Below, one piece after another: positions 9,113 through 17,134 of a stretch of 46,480 nucleotides of DNA (positions within the stretch are counted from its first letter, which is position 1; every line of letters begins with the position of its first letter). The DNA comes from Flavobacteriales bacterium (GTDB lineage Bacteria > Bacteroidota > Bacteroidia > Flavobacteriales > UBA1820). The notes beneath the pieces are model-generated. The model was not told where the DNA came from. It did no database searches and saw only the letters and a program-made list of their open reading frames with translations. The DNA lies in NCBI GenBank assembly GCA_003150615.1, contig QALN01000008.1, positions 1 to 46,480 of the forward strand, in the 5' to 3' direction. The position numbers and the translations under genes were made by a program.

Positions 9113-9157
9113 TTCCCGTTTTCTCACACAAAAACACACGGCACATACACCACAGGC

Positions 9158-10288
9158 ATGAAATATTATATCATAGCGGGCGAAGCCTCCGGCGACCTGC
9201 ACGCATCCAACCTAATAAAAGAACTCAAAGCGCGTGACGGACAGGCCGAAATACGCGCATGGGGCGGCGATCTGATGCGGCAAGCGGGAGCCGAAATAGT
9301 AAAACACTACCGCGAACTGGCCTTTATGGGTTTCGCCGAAGTGCTGGCAAACCTGCGCACTATCCTGGGTAACATGAAGTTCTGTAAACGCGATATCGCC
9401 GCTTTTGCACCGGACGCTGTCATATTCGTGGACTATCCTGGCTTCAACCTCAACATAGCATCCTGGTGCCGCAAAAACGGATACCGCACGTATTACTACA
9501 TTTCCCCGCAGGTATGGGCGTGGAAAGAGGGTCGCGTGAAAGGCATAAAGAAAAACATAGACCGGATGCTCGTCATCCTGCCCTTTGAAAAAGATTTTTA
9601 CGAAAAACACCGTTACAGCGTCGATTACGTCGGACATCCTCTGCTGGACGCTCTGGCCTCGCGTCCGCACGCGGACCCGGACGCTTTTCGCTCCGAAAAC
9701 GGCCTCGACGAACGCCCGATAATAGCGCTTCTGCCCGGAAGCCGGCGTCAGGAGATAAAAAAGATGCTCCCCGCCATGGCATCTGCAGAGAAAAAATTCC
9801 CCGGATACCAGTTCGTAGTAGCCGGAGCACCGGGACAGGGAGAAGATTTTTACGACAAACTATTAAAAAACACCGGCATACGCATCGTTTACGGGAAGAC
9901 TTACGGGCTTTTGTCCTCAGCGCATGCCGCGCTTGTGACATCAGGCACGGCGACGCTCGAAACAGCGCTTATCGGTACTCCGGAAGTAGTCTGCTACAAG
10001 GGCTCGCCGTTGTCGTACATGATAGGCCGTATGGTAGTCAAAGTACCGTTCATATCGCTCGTGAACCTGATAGCCGGTCGCAAGGTAGTCACCGAACTGA
10101 TACAGGGCGAGCTGAACGCGGAAAACATCGAACGGGAACTCGGCGCCATACTCTCAGGGCCGGTACGGGAAAAAATGCTCGAAGACTACGCTTCGATACG
10201 CCACATCCTGGGAGACGGCGGGGCTTCCGCCCGTGCCGCCGCTCTTATAACCGGATACATGAAAAAAAACGGCTCCGGCGGACATTAA
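9158..10288 (+). CDS. lpxB: Lipid-A-disaccharide synthase
   Basis: A 376-residue glycosyltransferase (family GT19) that joins lipid X and UDP-diacylglucosamine to form the lipid A disaccharide at the inner membrane. The start MKYYIIAGEASGDLHASNLI is the classic LpxB N-terminus. FVDYPGFNLNIA, YYISPQVWAWKEGR and LLPGSRRQEIKKMLP are also family signatures, and SGTATLETALIGTPEVVCYKG forms the donor site. It shows that the organism makes lipid A. Confidence 0.97.
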   Translation: MKYYIIAGEASGDLHASNLIKELKARDGQAEIRAWGGDLMRQAGAEIVKHYRELAFMGFAEVLANLRTILGNMKFCKRDIAAFAPDAVIFVDYPGFNLNIASWCRKNGYRTYYYISPQVWAWKEGRVKGIKKNIDRMLVILPFEKDFYEKHRYSVDYVGHPLLDALASRPHADPDAFRSENGLDERPIIALLPGSRRQEIKKMLPAMASAEKKFPGYQFVVAGAPGQGEDFYDKLLKNTGIRIVYGKTYGLLSSAHAALVTSGTATLETALIGTPEVVCYKGSPLSYMIGRMVVKVPFISLVNLIAGRKVVTELIQGELNAENIERELGAILSGPVREKMLEDYASIRHILGDGGASARAAALITGYMKKNGSGGH

Positions 10289-10303
10289 ACCATACGCACA
10301 CAC

Positions 10304-11074
10304 ATGGCAGGATGGAACCCCTGGCACGGATGCCACAAACTGAGCGCAGGATGCGCCAACTGCTACGTGTACCGCATTGACGCGCGTCACGGACGCGACA
10401 GTTCTGTGGTGGAAAAAACGGCGGCATTTTCCCTTCCTGTGAGAAAAGACCGCAAAGGCCGGTATAAAATCCCTCCTACCGACCCCACGGAACTAAACCT
10501 TATCAACTTCGGAATACGCCGTCTGCGCGCCCCGTCGGTGGTGTACACATGCTTCAGTTCGGATTTTTTCGTCGAAGAAGCCGACGCATGGCGAAAAGAA
10601 GCATGGGAAATGATGCGCACGCGGTCGGACCTTCACTTTTTAATGATAACGAAACGCATAGACCGGTTCGGGAAATGCGTCCCTGAGGACTGGTCGGACG
10701 GCTATCCTAACGTCACGATATGTTGTACCGTCGAAAACCAGGACCGCGCCGACTACCGGCTGCCGATATATGCCGACGCGCCGATAAAACACAAGATTAT
10801 AATCTGCGAACCGCTTTTGGGACCTGTGGACCTGTCACATTATTTGGATCGCGGGATCGAAATGGTCGTGGCCGGAGGAGAATCAGGCCCTCAGGCACGC
10901 CCGTGCCGCTACGAATGGATACTCGAACTGCGGAGTCAATGCATTGATTACGGCGTGGCATTCAACTTCCGCCAAACCGGAGCACGGCTTATCAAAGACG
11001 GCAGGCTTTACATGGTAAAACGCCAATACCAACATTCCCAGGCAAGACGCGCTTCGATAGACTACAACCCGTAA
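10304..11074 (+). CDS. DUF5131 (phage Gp37/Gp68-like) protein with a cysteine cluster
   Basis: A 256-residue protein of a family first named after mycobacteriophage Gp37/Gp68. The N-terminal GWNPWHGCHKLSAGCANCY has three cysteines (10, 17, 20) spaced C-x6-C-x2-C, like an iron-sulfur or radical SAM type cluster. FLMITKRIDRF, EPLLGPVDL and VVAGGESGPQARPC are conserved family segments. The function is unknown. It sits 15 bases after lpxB and 5 before comEC, so it is probably cotranscribed. Neighbours give no clear hint, because lpxB and comEC have unrelated roles. Confidence 0.8.
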   Translation: MAGWNPWHGCHKLSAGCANCYVYRIDARHGRDSSVVEKTAAFSLPVRKDRKGRYKIPPTDPTELNLINFGIRRLRAPSVVYTCFSSDFFVEEADAWRKEAWEMMRTRSDLHFLMITKRIDRFGKCVPEDWSDGYPNVTICCTVENQDRADYRLPIYADAPIKHKIIICEPLLGPVDLSHYLDRGIEMVVAGGESGPQARPCRYEWILELRSQCIDYGVAFNFRQTGARLIKDGRLYMVKRQYQHSQARRASIDYNP

Positions 11075-11079
11075 ACGCC

Positions 11080-12963
11080 ATGCAGAAATACGCCCCGGCA
11101 GTGCTTTTAGCTTCCTTTGCCTGCGGCGTAGCCGCAGGCGCTCAAACGGACATCCCGATATGGGCGTGGTGCGTACTTACCGTCTGCGCACTGGCGTTCG
11201 GACTGGCGGTGTTCCGCTCAGGAAAAGGCTTGAACGGCAGTTACAAATCCGTACCGTTTCTGGTACTGGCCGTTTTTTCGGCCGGTGGCTGGCGCGAAGC
11301 CTCGAAGGATGCGGCCACATCGAAAGCATTGTCGGCCCTCCCCTGGTACGGACACGTAAATTACACTGCAGTAGCGGACGAAGTGCCGGGTATAAACCGT
11401 GGACAAGAGGTTCGTTTCATAAAAATACGTAACTTCAAAAGCCCGCAAGCCCCCGCATTTCCATCCGGTATGCGCCTGTCCGTACCAGCCGATACTTCAC
11501 TGGCCGTAAAGCCTGGCGACGTATTATGCGGAGAAGGGACTATACTCCCGCTCAAAGCCCCGCAGAGGCACGATACGCCGGACTTCAGCCGGATAAACAT
11601 CCTGAAAGGTATCGTAGCCGAAATACACGGAGGAAATATCTCCTGTACGGGAAAAAACACAATGTCATTGTCATCCCTGAGGGAAAACATAAGGACGAAA
11701 ATAAAGGAAAACCTCATACGTGCCGGGCTGTCACGACAGTCTGCATCGCTTACATGCGCCCTTGTCCTGGGCGACAAAAATTCGCTTGACAAGGATACGA
11801 AACAGGCGTACCAGTTGTCCGGGGCGATGCATCTTCTGGTTGTTTCGGGATTACACGTGGGTATAGTCGCCGCACTGCTGTATTTTTTATCATCGCCTTT
11901 GAAAAAAAAGAAAATGCTGCGTGCGGCCGTTATACTCGTTTCGCTTTGGGCATATGGATGGCTGACAGGATATTCACCTCCGGTACTGAGGGCCCTTTGG
12001 ATGTTTTCCATACTTACGTTATCGGGACTTGGCGGCGGGCGGTATTCCCCGGTAGGAGCATTGGGAGTGGCAGGCCTGGCAGATATTGTATTTTTTCCGA
12101 ACGATTTGTTTTCGGCCGGTTTTCAGATGAGCTATGCCGCAACGCTTGCCATAATACTACTTTACGGAAAAATATCGAAACTGTGCGCCCCTCTTCCGCG
12201 CGGGGCGGATATGACTGCAAAACTCATTCTGGTGAGCCTTGCGGCACAAACGGCACTGCTTCCGTTCGTACTGTATTATTTCGACTATCTGAACTTTCTT
12301 TTTCCACTGACCAACCTGCTGCTTGTACCGTTGGTATGTTACCTGCTGATACCGGCAGGAATACTTATGATCGTATTGTCCGCATTCACGTCATGTATTC
12401 CGGTCTTACCGCAAGTTTACGACTCCCTGACCGGCTTATCGGCACGGGTGGCAAGCGGAATAGCAGAAAGGGACTTCGCGGCAGTGACAGACTTAGGGTT
12501 GTCACAAGGCGCTTTTTACGGACTTATACCGATATGTGCCGGAGCCGTTTTCTTTTTCCGCAGGAAAACGGCAGGAGCGTGCCTTGCTGTGACGGGAGGC
12601 ATCATATGGGCAAGCGTGACGCTCATCTCGGGCAATCCTTTCCCTTATCTCGGACAGGAGGGAGAAAAATATTTCGTGTATCTGGATGAAGACCGTAAAG
12701 CGCTCCCTTCCCCAGGCTCTATTATAACTGCAGCCGGGCATACGGTATGTTTCATGCCCGGCAAAACGGATTCTTTGCCAGACGGGAAATTCATACTCGC
12801 GGCGGAAAAATACCGCATACCGTACAAAGCACCTGCCGGGATAATCGTACTGCCCGGAGCGCGTGCGGAAGACGTTCTTGCATGGAAAGCGTATGCTGCG
12901 ACATACGGAGCGGCATTTTACGATATGCGCGCACAAGGTTATTATAAATTTGCAAAGGATTGA
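11080..12963 (+). CDS. comEC: ComEC/Rec2-type DNA uptake channel, short form
   Basis: A 627-residue polytopic membrane protein. After two N-terminal membrane segments comes a DUF4131-type soluble part (about 50-200). The competence channel domain follows, with SGAMHLLVVSGLHVGIVAALL near 245-265 and FSAGFQMSYAATLAIILL near 345. About 100 residues follow the last membrane segment. They contain no HxHxDH metallo-beta-lactamase motif, so the nuclease-like domain of longer ComEC proteins is missing. It would carry single-stranded DNA across the inner membrane. comM (26579) and recX are also in this window. The start is 6 bases after the DUF5131 gene. Confidence 0.88.
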   Translation: MQKYAPAVLLASFACGVAAGAQTDIPIWAWCVLTVCALAFGLAVFRSGKGLNGSYKSVPFLVLAVFSAGGWREASKDAATSKALSALPWYGHVNYTAVADEVPGINRGQEVRFIKIRNFKSPQAPAFPSGMRLSVPADTSLAVKPGDVLCGEGTILPLKAPQRHDTPDFSRINILKGIVAEIHGGNISCTGKNTMSLSSLRENIRTKIKENLIRAGLSRQSASLTCALVLGDKNSLDKDTKQAYQLSGAMHLLVVSGLHVGIVAALLYFLSSPLKKKKMLRAAVILVSLWAYGWLTGYSPPVLRALWMFSILTLSGLGGGRYSPVGALGVAGLADIVFFPNDLFSAGFQMSYAATLAIILLYGKISKLCAPLPRGADMTAKLILVSLAAQTALLPFVLYYFDYLNFLFPLTNLLLVPLVCYLLIPAGILMIVLSAFTSCIPVLPQVYDSLTGLSARVASGIAERDFAAVTDLGLSQGAFYGLIPICAGAVFFFRRKTAGACLAVTGGIIWASVTLISGNPFPYLGQEGEKYFVYLDEDRKALPSPGSIITAAGHTVCFMPGKTDSLPDGKFILAAEKYRIPYKAPAGIIVLPGARAEDVLAWKAYAATYGAAFYDMRAQGYYKFAKD

Positions 12964-13012
12964 TTTTATGCCTACATTTATAGTATAATAATGCAAATAT
13001 ATTTTTATCGCT

Positions 13013-13747
13013 ATGAAAAAATCAACCATCAACGTCATTATCGCGGCCATAGCGGCCATTGTGCTGGGCTGCGTACTCGTATCCGGATTTCAGGACCGCA
13101 ACAAAGCCATGAATTCCATAACCGTGACAGGCATGAGCCAGAAGGATTTCACTTCGGACCTTATCGTATGGCAAGGCAGTTACACTATACGTAATTTCAA
13201 CCTGGCCGAAGGATATAAAAAACTGCACGGCGATGCCGAAACGGTAAAAAACTACCTGCTCTCACAGGGCCTGAAGCCTGAAGAATTCGTATTCTCGTCC
13301 GTTAACTTCTATAAGGACTTTTCCAATTCCTACAACCGGCAGACGGGCGAATCGACATCCGTGTTCAACGGATATGTACTGTCGCAAAACGTACAGATAA
13401 CATCCAAAGACGTAAATAAGATAGAAGCCCTTTCCAGGGACGTGACCAGCCTTATAAACAAAGGCATAGAATTCTCGTCCAACGCACCGGAATACTACTA
13501 TACCAAACTGTCGGAACTTAAACTCGAAATGATAGCCGCCGCGAGCGATGACGGCCGCAAACGCGCCGAACAGATAGTTGAAAACGCCGGAGGCAAGATA
13601 AAAGACCTCCAGAGCGCATCGCTCGGCGTATTTCAGATAACCGCCCAGAATGCCAACGAAAACTATTCGGCCGGCGGGGCGTTCAACACGTGGTCAAAGG
13701 ACAAGACCGTATCGGTGACCGTAAGGCTGAAATACCAGGTCAAATAA
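13013..13747 (+). CDS. SIMPL-domain (DUF541) exported protein
   Basis: A 244-residue protein with a single N-terminal membrane segment (residues 8-27) acting as a signal or anchor. The SIMPL domain begins at ITVTGMSQKDFTSDL and ends in DKTVSVTVRLKYQV. The family includes periplasmic proteins such as E. coli YggE, linked to oxidative stress, but the biochemical role is unknown. The gene stands alone, 49 bases after comEC. A TACATTTA box at about 12973-12980 may be its promoter. It ends at a strong terminator. Confidence 0.85.
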   Translation: MKKSTINVIIAAIAAIVLGCVLVSGFQDRNKAMNSITVTGMSQKDFTSDLIVWQGSYTIRNFNLAEGYKKLHGDAETVKNYLLSQGLKPEEFVFSSVNFYKDFSNSYNRQTGESTSVFNGYVLSQNVQITSKDVNKIEALSRDVTSLINKGIEFSSNAPEYYYTKLSELKLEMIAAASDDGRKRAEQIVENAGGKIKDLQSASLGVFQITAQNANENYSAGGAFNTWSKDKTVSVTVRLKYQVK

Positions 13748-13766
13748 AAATGCCGGCAACATATCT

Positions 13767-13819
13767 GCCGTCAGACAAAAAGGCGCGGGGCAATGCCCCG
13801 CGCCTTTTTGTCTGACGGC
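13767..13819. terminator. Bidirectional terminator with a perfect 25-bp stem
   Basis: Arms 13767-13791 and 13795-13819 are exact reverse complements around a 3-base loop. The inner GC-rich core (GGCGCGGGGC) is flanked by A5 on the left and T5 on the right, so it can terminate transcription from both sides. It separates the SIMPL gene from the convergent gene at 13849-14346. Confidence 0.93.
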
Positions 13820-13848
13820 TTTTACCGAAGCCGACATATTAAATAATA

Positions 13849-14346
13849 TCACTTATTTTTCACCGAAGTACCGTCTGAAGACCTGCCTGCGGCCGGAACC
13901 AGACCTGCCGTAACGATATCGTCCTGAGGCGAACGCCCGTCGGCAGTGACAGAGGTTAGAAAATCGTCTTCCCTCAAACCGGCCTTTTTTATCAGAAAAG
14001 ACTTTACCACCAACGCACGCGAACGCGCCAAGCGCAGCGCTTTTTTCTCATTTCCCGACGAAGCGGTATTCGAAGACACGCCTATTTTGAATTCACCCGA
14101 TCCGATCCTGCTACGTTCGGCCTCTACCCTTTCCAACAGTGCGGACATCGAAGCGGCATTATTGCCGTAACTATCCGACAATACCCTGGAGTTCCCCTTA
14201 AATGAAAATGCATACGTGGTGAAAATTTCCGGACGCACACCTTTCGATGACGACGATGACACCGGGCCGTTGATATGTTGAGAATGAATATCCATTGCCG
14301 AAACAGTTAAAATACAAATAAATAAAAATAACGATACTTTCTTCAT
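13849..14346 (-). CDS. Small secreted protein with an OmpA-C-like segment
   Basis: A 165-residue protein with a signal peptide (MKKVSLFLFICILTVSAMDIHSQ). The region FSFKGNSRVLSDSYGNN followed by RLARSRALVVKSFLIKKAGL resembles the OmpA C-terminal fold, in which a strand, a helix and the segment A..RA..V..FL recur. The canonical peptidoglycan-binding Asp and Arg residues are not clearly placed. This could be a reduced OmpA-like periplasmic protein; function unknown. Confidence 0.5.
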   Translation of the reverse strand: MKKVSLFLFICILTVSAMDIHSQHINGPVSSSSSKGVRPEIFTTYAFSFKGNSRVLSDSYGNNAASMSALLERVEAERSRIGSGEFKIGVSSNTASSGNEKKALRLARSRALVVKSFLIKKAGLREDDFLTSVTADGRSPQDDIVTAGLVPAAGRSSDGTSVKNK

Positions 14347-14413
14347 AACCGTAATGCCAATTATTTTATAAACCTATACAACTCAAAAATTCCGGACTTT
14401 AAATATACCACTA

Positions 14414-15088
14414 TTATAATAAAAAACTATTTTCTTTAAAATAATCCATTATATCATCATCAGAAGTTGCTTCATCGACAGTTTTCAAAATTTTTGCAAA
14501 GTCATCAAACTTATCAACTTCATAACCACCACAAGTTGTAAACTCTTCATCACAAAAGAAAATCATTTCTCCCGGAATAGTCATTGAACCTGCGCCATTA
14601 AGGCTCTTAAATCTATGGGTTACTGCCCAACCTGTAAATTCTCCTTTGTGATATTTAGCTACATTTTCTTTTAGACAAGCAAGTTGTGTTGAAAGTCTCT
14701 CTGTATATTTATTCAATTCTGATTTAGCTTCTTCTTTTTCTTTCTTTGCCCGCGCATACTCTCCACGAGAGAATTGAGAAGAATAACCATTAGGAGACCA
14801 AATATCCATAGAAGTTTCTGCGGATTCAATTTTTCTTTTGCATCTATTTATTTTTGATACTAAATCTTTGATTTCATCGCTAATTTCCATAATAGGCTCG
14901 ATTGTAGTTACATCAATAAACATACTATCAACTCTTGTTGATACCGGTTCATAAGAATCTGGATGATAGAGATAATATTTAAGCACATCTTTAACCAATT
15001 TTTCAGCTTTCTCCTCGTTAGAGAATGTACAAGAAGTCATAACTAACACAACAATGCAGAATAACAAGGAAATAACTACTTTTTTCAT
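14414..15088 (-). CDS. Hypothetical lipoprotein with a coiled-coil middle
   Basis: I do not recognise this 224-residue protein. It has a lipoprotein signal (LVMTSC, Cys20). A charged helical stretch from about 75 to 140 (KINRCKRKIESAETS, then ARAKKEKEEAKSELNKYTERL) looks like a coiled coil. Residues 150-190 contain a GWAVTHRFKSLNGAGSM segment, like small Bacteroidetes lipoproteins that carry a predicted beta domain. The gene is visibly richer in A+T than both neighbours, suggesting acquisition. Confidence 0.6.
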   Translation of the reverse strand: MKKVVISLLFCIVVLVMTSCTFSNEEKAEKLVKDVLKYYLYHPDSYEPVSTRVDSMFIDVTTIEPIMEISDEIKDLVSKINRCKRKIESAETSMDIWSPNGYSSQFSRGEYARAKKEKEEAKSELNKYTERLSTQLACLKENVAKYHKGEFTGWAVTHRFKSLNGAGSMTIPGEMIFFCDEEFTTCGGYEVDKFDDFAKILKTVDEATSDDDIMDYFKENSFLL

Positions 15089-15333
15089 AAGTTTACTTTT
15101 TCAATATAATTATATGATACTTCCAACGCATGTTGCGTAACACTACAATGCTACGTTTTAGTTCGTAAGTCCCGAGCAAAACCAATGTACATGAGTATAC
15201 CGCAACCGTTCGCGGGCAGAGCCCGTTCGATATTAATATCTGTCCAATCGGGGTCACCCGGCAGGCTTGCCGTTTATTTATTACCACCCGCCTTATTACA
15301 TCAAGTAGTACCGAACGGCCTATGGCAGGGATG
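15089..15333. other. Gene-free spacer between two minus-strand genes
   Basis: I see no convincing gene. It holds two short stems, CGGGC/GCCCG near 15210-15225 and CGGCA/TGCCG near 15260-15275, without clear T-runs. The first could belong to the 3' end of the CDF mRNA. Confidence 0.35.
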
Positions 15334-16239
15334 TCAATCGTAAATATCGTCTTTCGCCTGAGGACAATCCTCGCATCCTACCTCCAGTTCCAGTGTCGCA
15401 TGGTCTATGCCCATATCGTGAAGGACATGCTTGACTTGGTCTTTCACGCGTTTTTCATCGTCATAACCGCCCACCACTATATGGGCAGTAAGAGCATTCT
15501 GAGTAGTGCTAAGCGCCCATACGTGCATATGATGTACTCCCTTGACGCCTTTTTGACCGAGTATAGCCTCTTTCACGGCTTTCACATCCAATCCGCGCGG
15601 GACGCCGTCCAATGCCAGCACGACGCTGTCGCGCAACAGCCCCCATGTCGAAAATAGTATCACCGCCGCTACAACGATACCGATTATCGGGTCTATCACG
15701 TACCAGCCGGTATATTTTATTACGATGCCCCCCGCCAGCACCCCCACGGACACCAACGTATCCGCAGCCATATGCAGATAAGCCCCTTTCACGTTCAGAT
15801 CCTTATCCTTGCCTTTGAAGAACAGGAACGCAGTGAAAGCATTTACCACTATGCCCACGCCTGCGACCCAGGCCACTACACCGCCCTCCACTGGCTGTGG
15901 GGTCATCAGTTTTTCCACACTCTGCCACAGTATCACCGCCACCGCTCCCACCAACAGCATGCCGTTTACCAATGAAACGAGTACCGTCATTTTTTTGTAA
16001 CCGTAGGTGTATTTTCTCGACGGTTTTATCATCATCATACGGAAAGCCAGAAGCGCCAGCACCAGTGACACCACATCGCTAAGGTTGTGACCGGCATCAG
16101 AAAGAAGCGCCAGAGAACCAAGGTATAACCCAGCTCCCGCCTCGACCGCCACGAAAACGATATTCAGAGCTATGCCGAGTACGAAAGCCCTGCCGGTATT
16201 TTCGACGGAAAGATGCGCATGGTTATGATTGCCAGACAT
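15334..16239 (-). CDS. Cation diffusion facilitator (zinc/cobalt exporter)
   Basis: A 301-residue CDF transporter of the inner membrane, exchanging divalent metal for protons. Six membrane segments span about residues 25-225. The transport-site residues appear as SLALLSDAGHNLSD (HxxxD) and AYLHMAADTLVSV (HxxxD). The N-terminus HNHAH may bind metal, and the C-terminal domain (HMHVWALSTTQNALTAHIVV) is the usual cytosolic metallochaperone-like fold. I set the start at 16239 (MSGNHNHAH). The 32 codons upstream in the frame are the 70-bp promoter repeat translated by chance. Confidence 0.93.
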   Translation of the reverse strand: MSGNHNHAHLSVENTGRAFVLGIALNIVFVAVEAGAGLYLGSLALLSDAGHNLSDVVSLVLALLAFRMMMIKPSRKYTYGYKKMTVLVSLVNGMLLVGAVAVILWQSVEKLMTPQPVEGGVVAWVAGVGIVVNAFTAFLFFKGKDKDLNVKGAYLHMAADTLVSVGVLAGGIVIKYTGWYVIDPIIGIVVAAVILFSTWGLLRDSVVLALDGVPRGLDVKAVKEAILGQKGVKGVHHMHVWALSTTQNALTAHIVVGGYDDEKRVKDQVKHVLHDMGIDHATLELEVGCEDCPQAKDDIYD

Positions 16240-16263
16240 GTTTTTTGCGTTTTTGTATTCAGG

Positions 16264-16333
16264 CAAATATAGCGAAAGCCGAGAGGAAACCGAAAAAAGC
16301 CGAATGATTTTTATAGGTTTACCAAGGAGCATC
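16264..16333 (-). repeat. Dispersed 70-bp promoter-bearing repeat, copy 2 (upstream of the CDF gene)
   Basis: Read on the minus strand, this matches 6068-6137 with five substitutions. The -7 box TATATTTG is at 16264-16271, 24 bases before the CDF start. The three helically spaced TCGG boxes are kept. Confidence 0.8.
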
Positions 16334-16390
16334 ATATATCGTCAAAAATATAACCCAATTAAAAACATTCTGAAAAAAATCGGCAAAACG

Positions 16391-16423
16391 TTTGGATTTT
16401 TATTTGAAACGCCCGTACATTTG
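16391..16423 (+). promoter_or_regulatory. Promoter of the efflux operon
   Basis: TTTG (16391-16394) as -33 element and TACATTTG (16416-16423) as -7 element are 21 bases apart, a near-perfect Bacteroidetes promoter. The -7 box runs into the palindrome at 16420-16437. Confidence 0.75.
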
Positions 16424-16437
16424 ACAAGTATGTCAAA
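16420..16437. promoter_or_regulatory. Probable TetR operator
   Basis: TTTGACA-AGTA-TGTCAAA is a perfect 7-bp inverted repeat overlapping the -7 box of the tetR promoter. A second half-site, TATGTCAAAC (16455-16464), repeats 16429-16438 exactly, 26 bases on, and covers the start codon. The layout fits autorepression by the TetR protein encoded next. Confidence 0.72.
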
Positions 16438-16455
16438 CAGCAAAGTCAATCACAT

Positions 16456-17115
16456 ATGTCAAACGAAAAACAAGCCTCAAAATCACGCGAAAGCAACCTG
16501 CACGAGTATTCGGACATAGAGCACCGCATACTGGATGCCGCGCGGGAAGTCTTCATACGCAAAGGCTACGACAGCGCCACGATGGGCGACATAGCACTGC
16601 TGGCAGGCATGAGCCGCACGTCGGTCAATTACTACTTCCGGAACAAAGAACGCCTGTTCGAGGCTATATTCGAGGAGATAATAACCATGATACTCCCCCA
16701 ACTGGTAGATATCGCAGGATCGGACGAGCCGTTTCTGGACAAGATAGACCGGATAATAACACGATACATAGACCTGTTGCTGCAAAAGCCAAACCTTCCC
16801 GTATTTTTAGCCAGGGAAATACACCGCGATCCGCATCACGTGCTTGACATAGTGCTTTCCCGCCTCCAACCCTACGACGTACCCGGAAAACTGATGCGGC
16901 AGATGGAAAAGGAAATGGAACAGGGCAATCTGAAACGTATACCGGCGGCCGACATAACCACCACAATGATCGGCAGTATAGCTTTCCCGATGATAGCCAA
17001 AGAACTCCTCACTTGTCTTTTCTTCGACGACGACCCTGAGAAATTCATCGAATACTACAAAGGACGCCGGGAACTGACTATGGGGATACTGAGGAACCTT
17101 TTGAAACCGGAATAA
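16456..17115 (+). CDS. TetR-family repressor of the efflux operon
   Basis: A 219-residue regulator. The helix-turn-helix lies at about 25-70: ILDAAREVFIRKGYDSATMGDIALLAGMSRTSVNYYF. The rest is the ligand-binding helical domain, which resembles the E. coli CecR (YbiH) type. The gene is first in an operon with an efflux pump, and a palindrome overlaps its own promoter. It most likely represses the whole operon until a pump substrate binds. Confidence 0.9.
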   Translation: MSNEKQASKSRESNLHEYSDIEHRILDAAREVFIRKGYDSATMGDIALLAGMSRTSVNYYFRNKERLFEAIFEEIITMILPQLVDIAGSDEPFLDKIDRIITRYIDLLLQKPNLPVFLAREIHRDPHHVLDIVLSRLQPYDVPGKLMRQMEKEMEQGNLKRIPAADITTTMIGSIAFPMIAKELLTCLFFDDDPEKFIEYYKGRRELTMGILRNLLKPE

Positions 17116-17134
17116 ACCCGATAATAAATACGAC

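Noticed and set aside
15093..15287. Minus-strand 64-codon frame between the lipoprotein and CDF genes.
   Set aside because: Atypical composition, no initiation context, no family. Probably chance.
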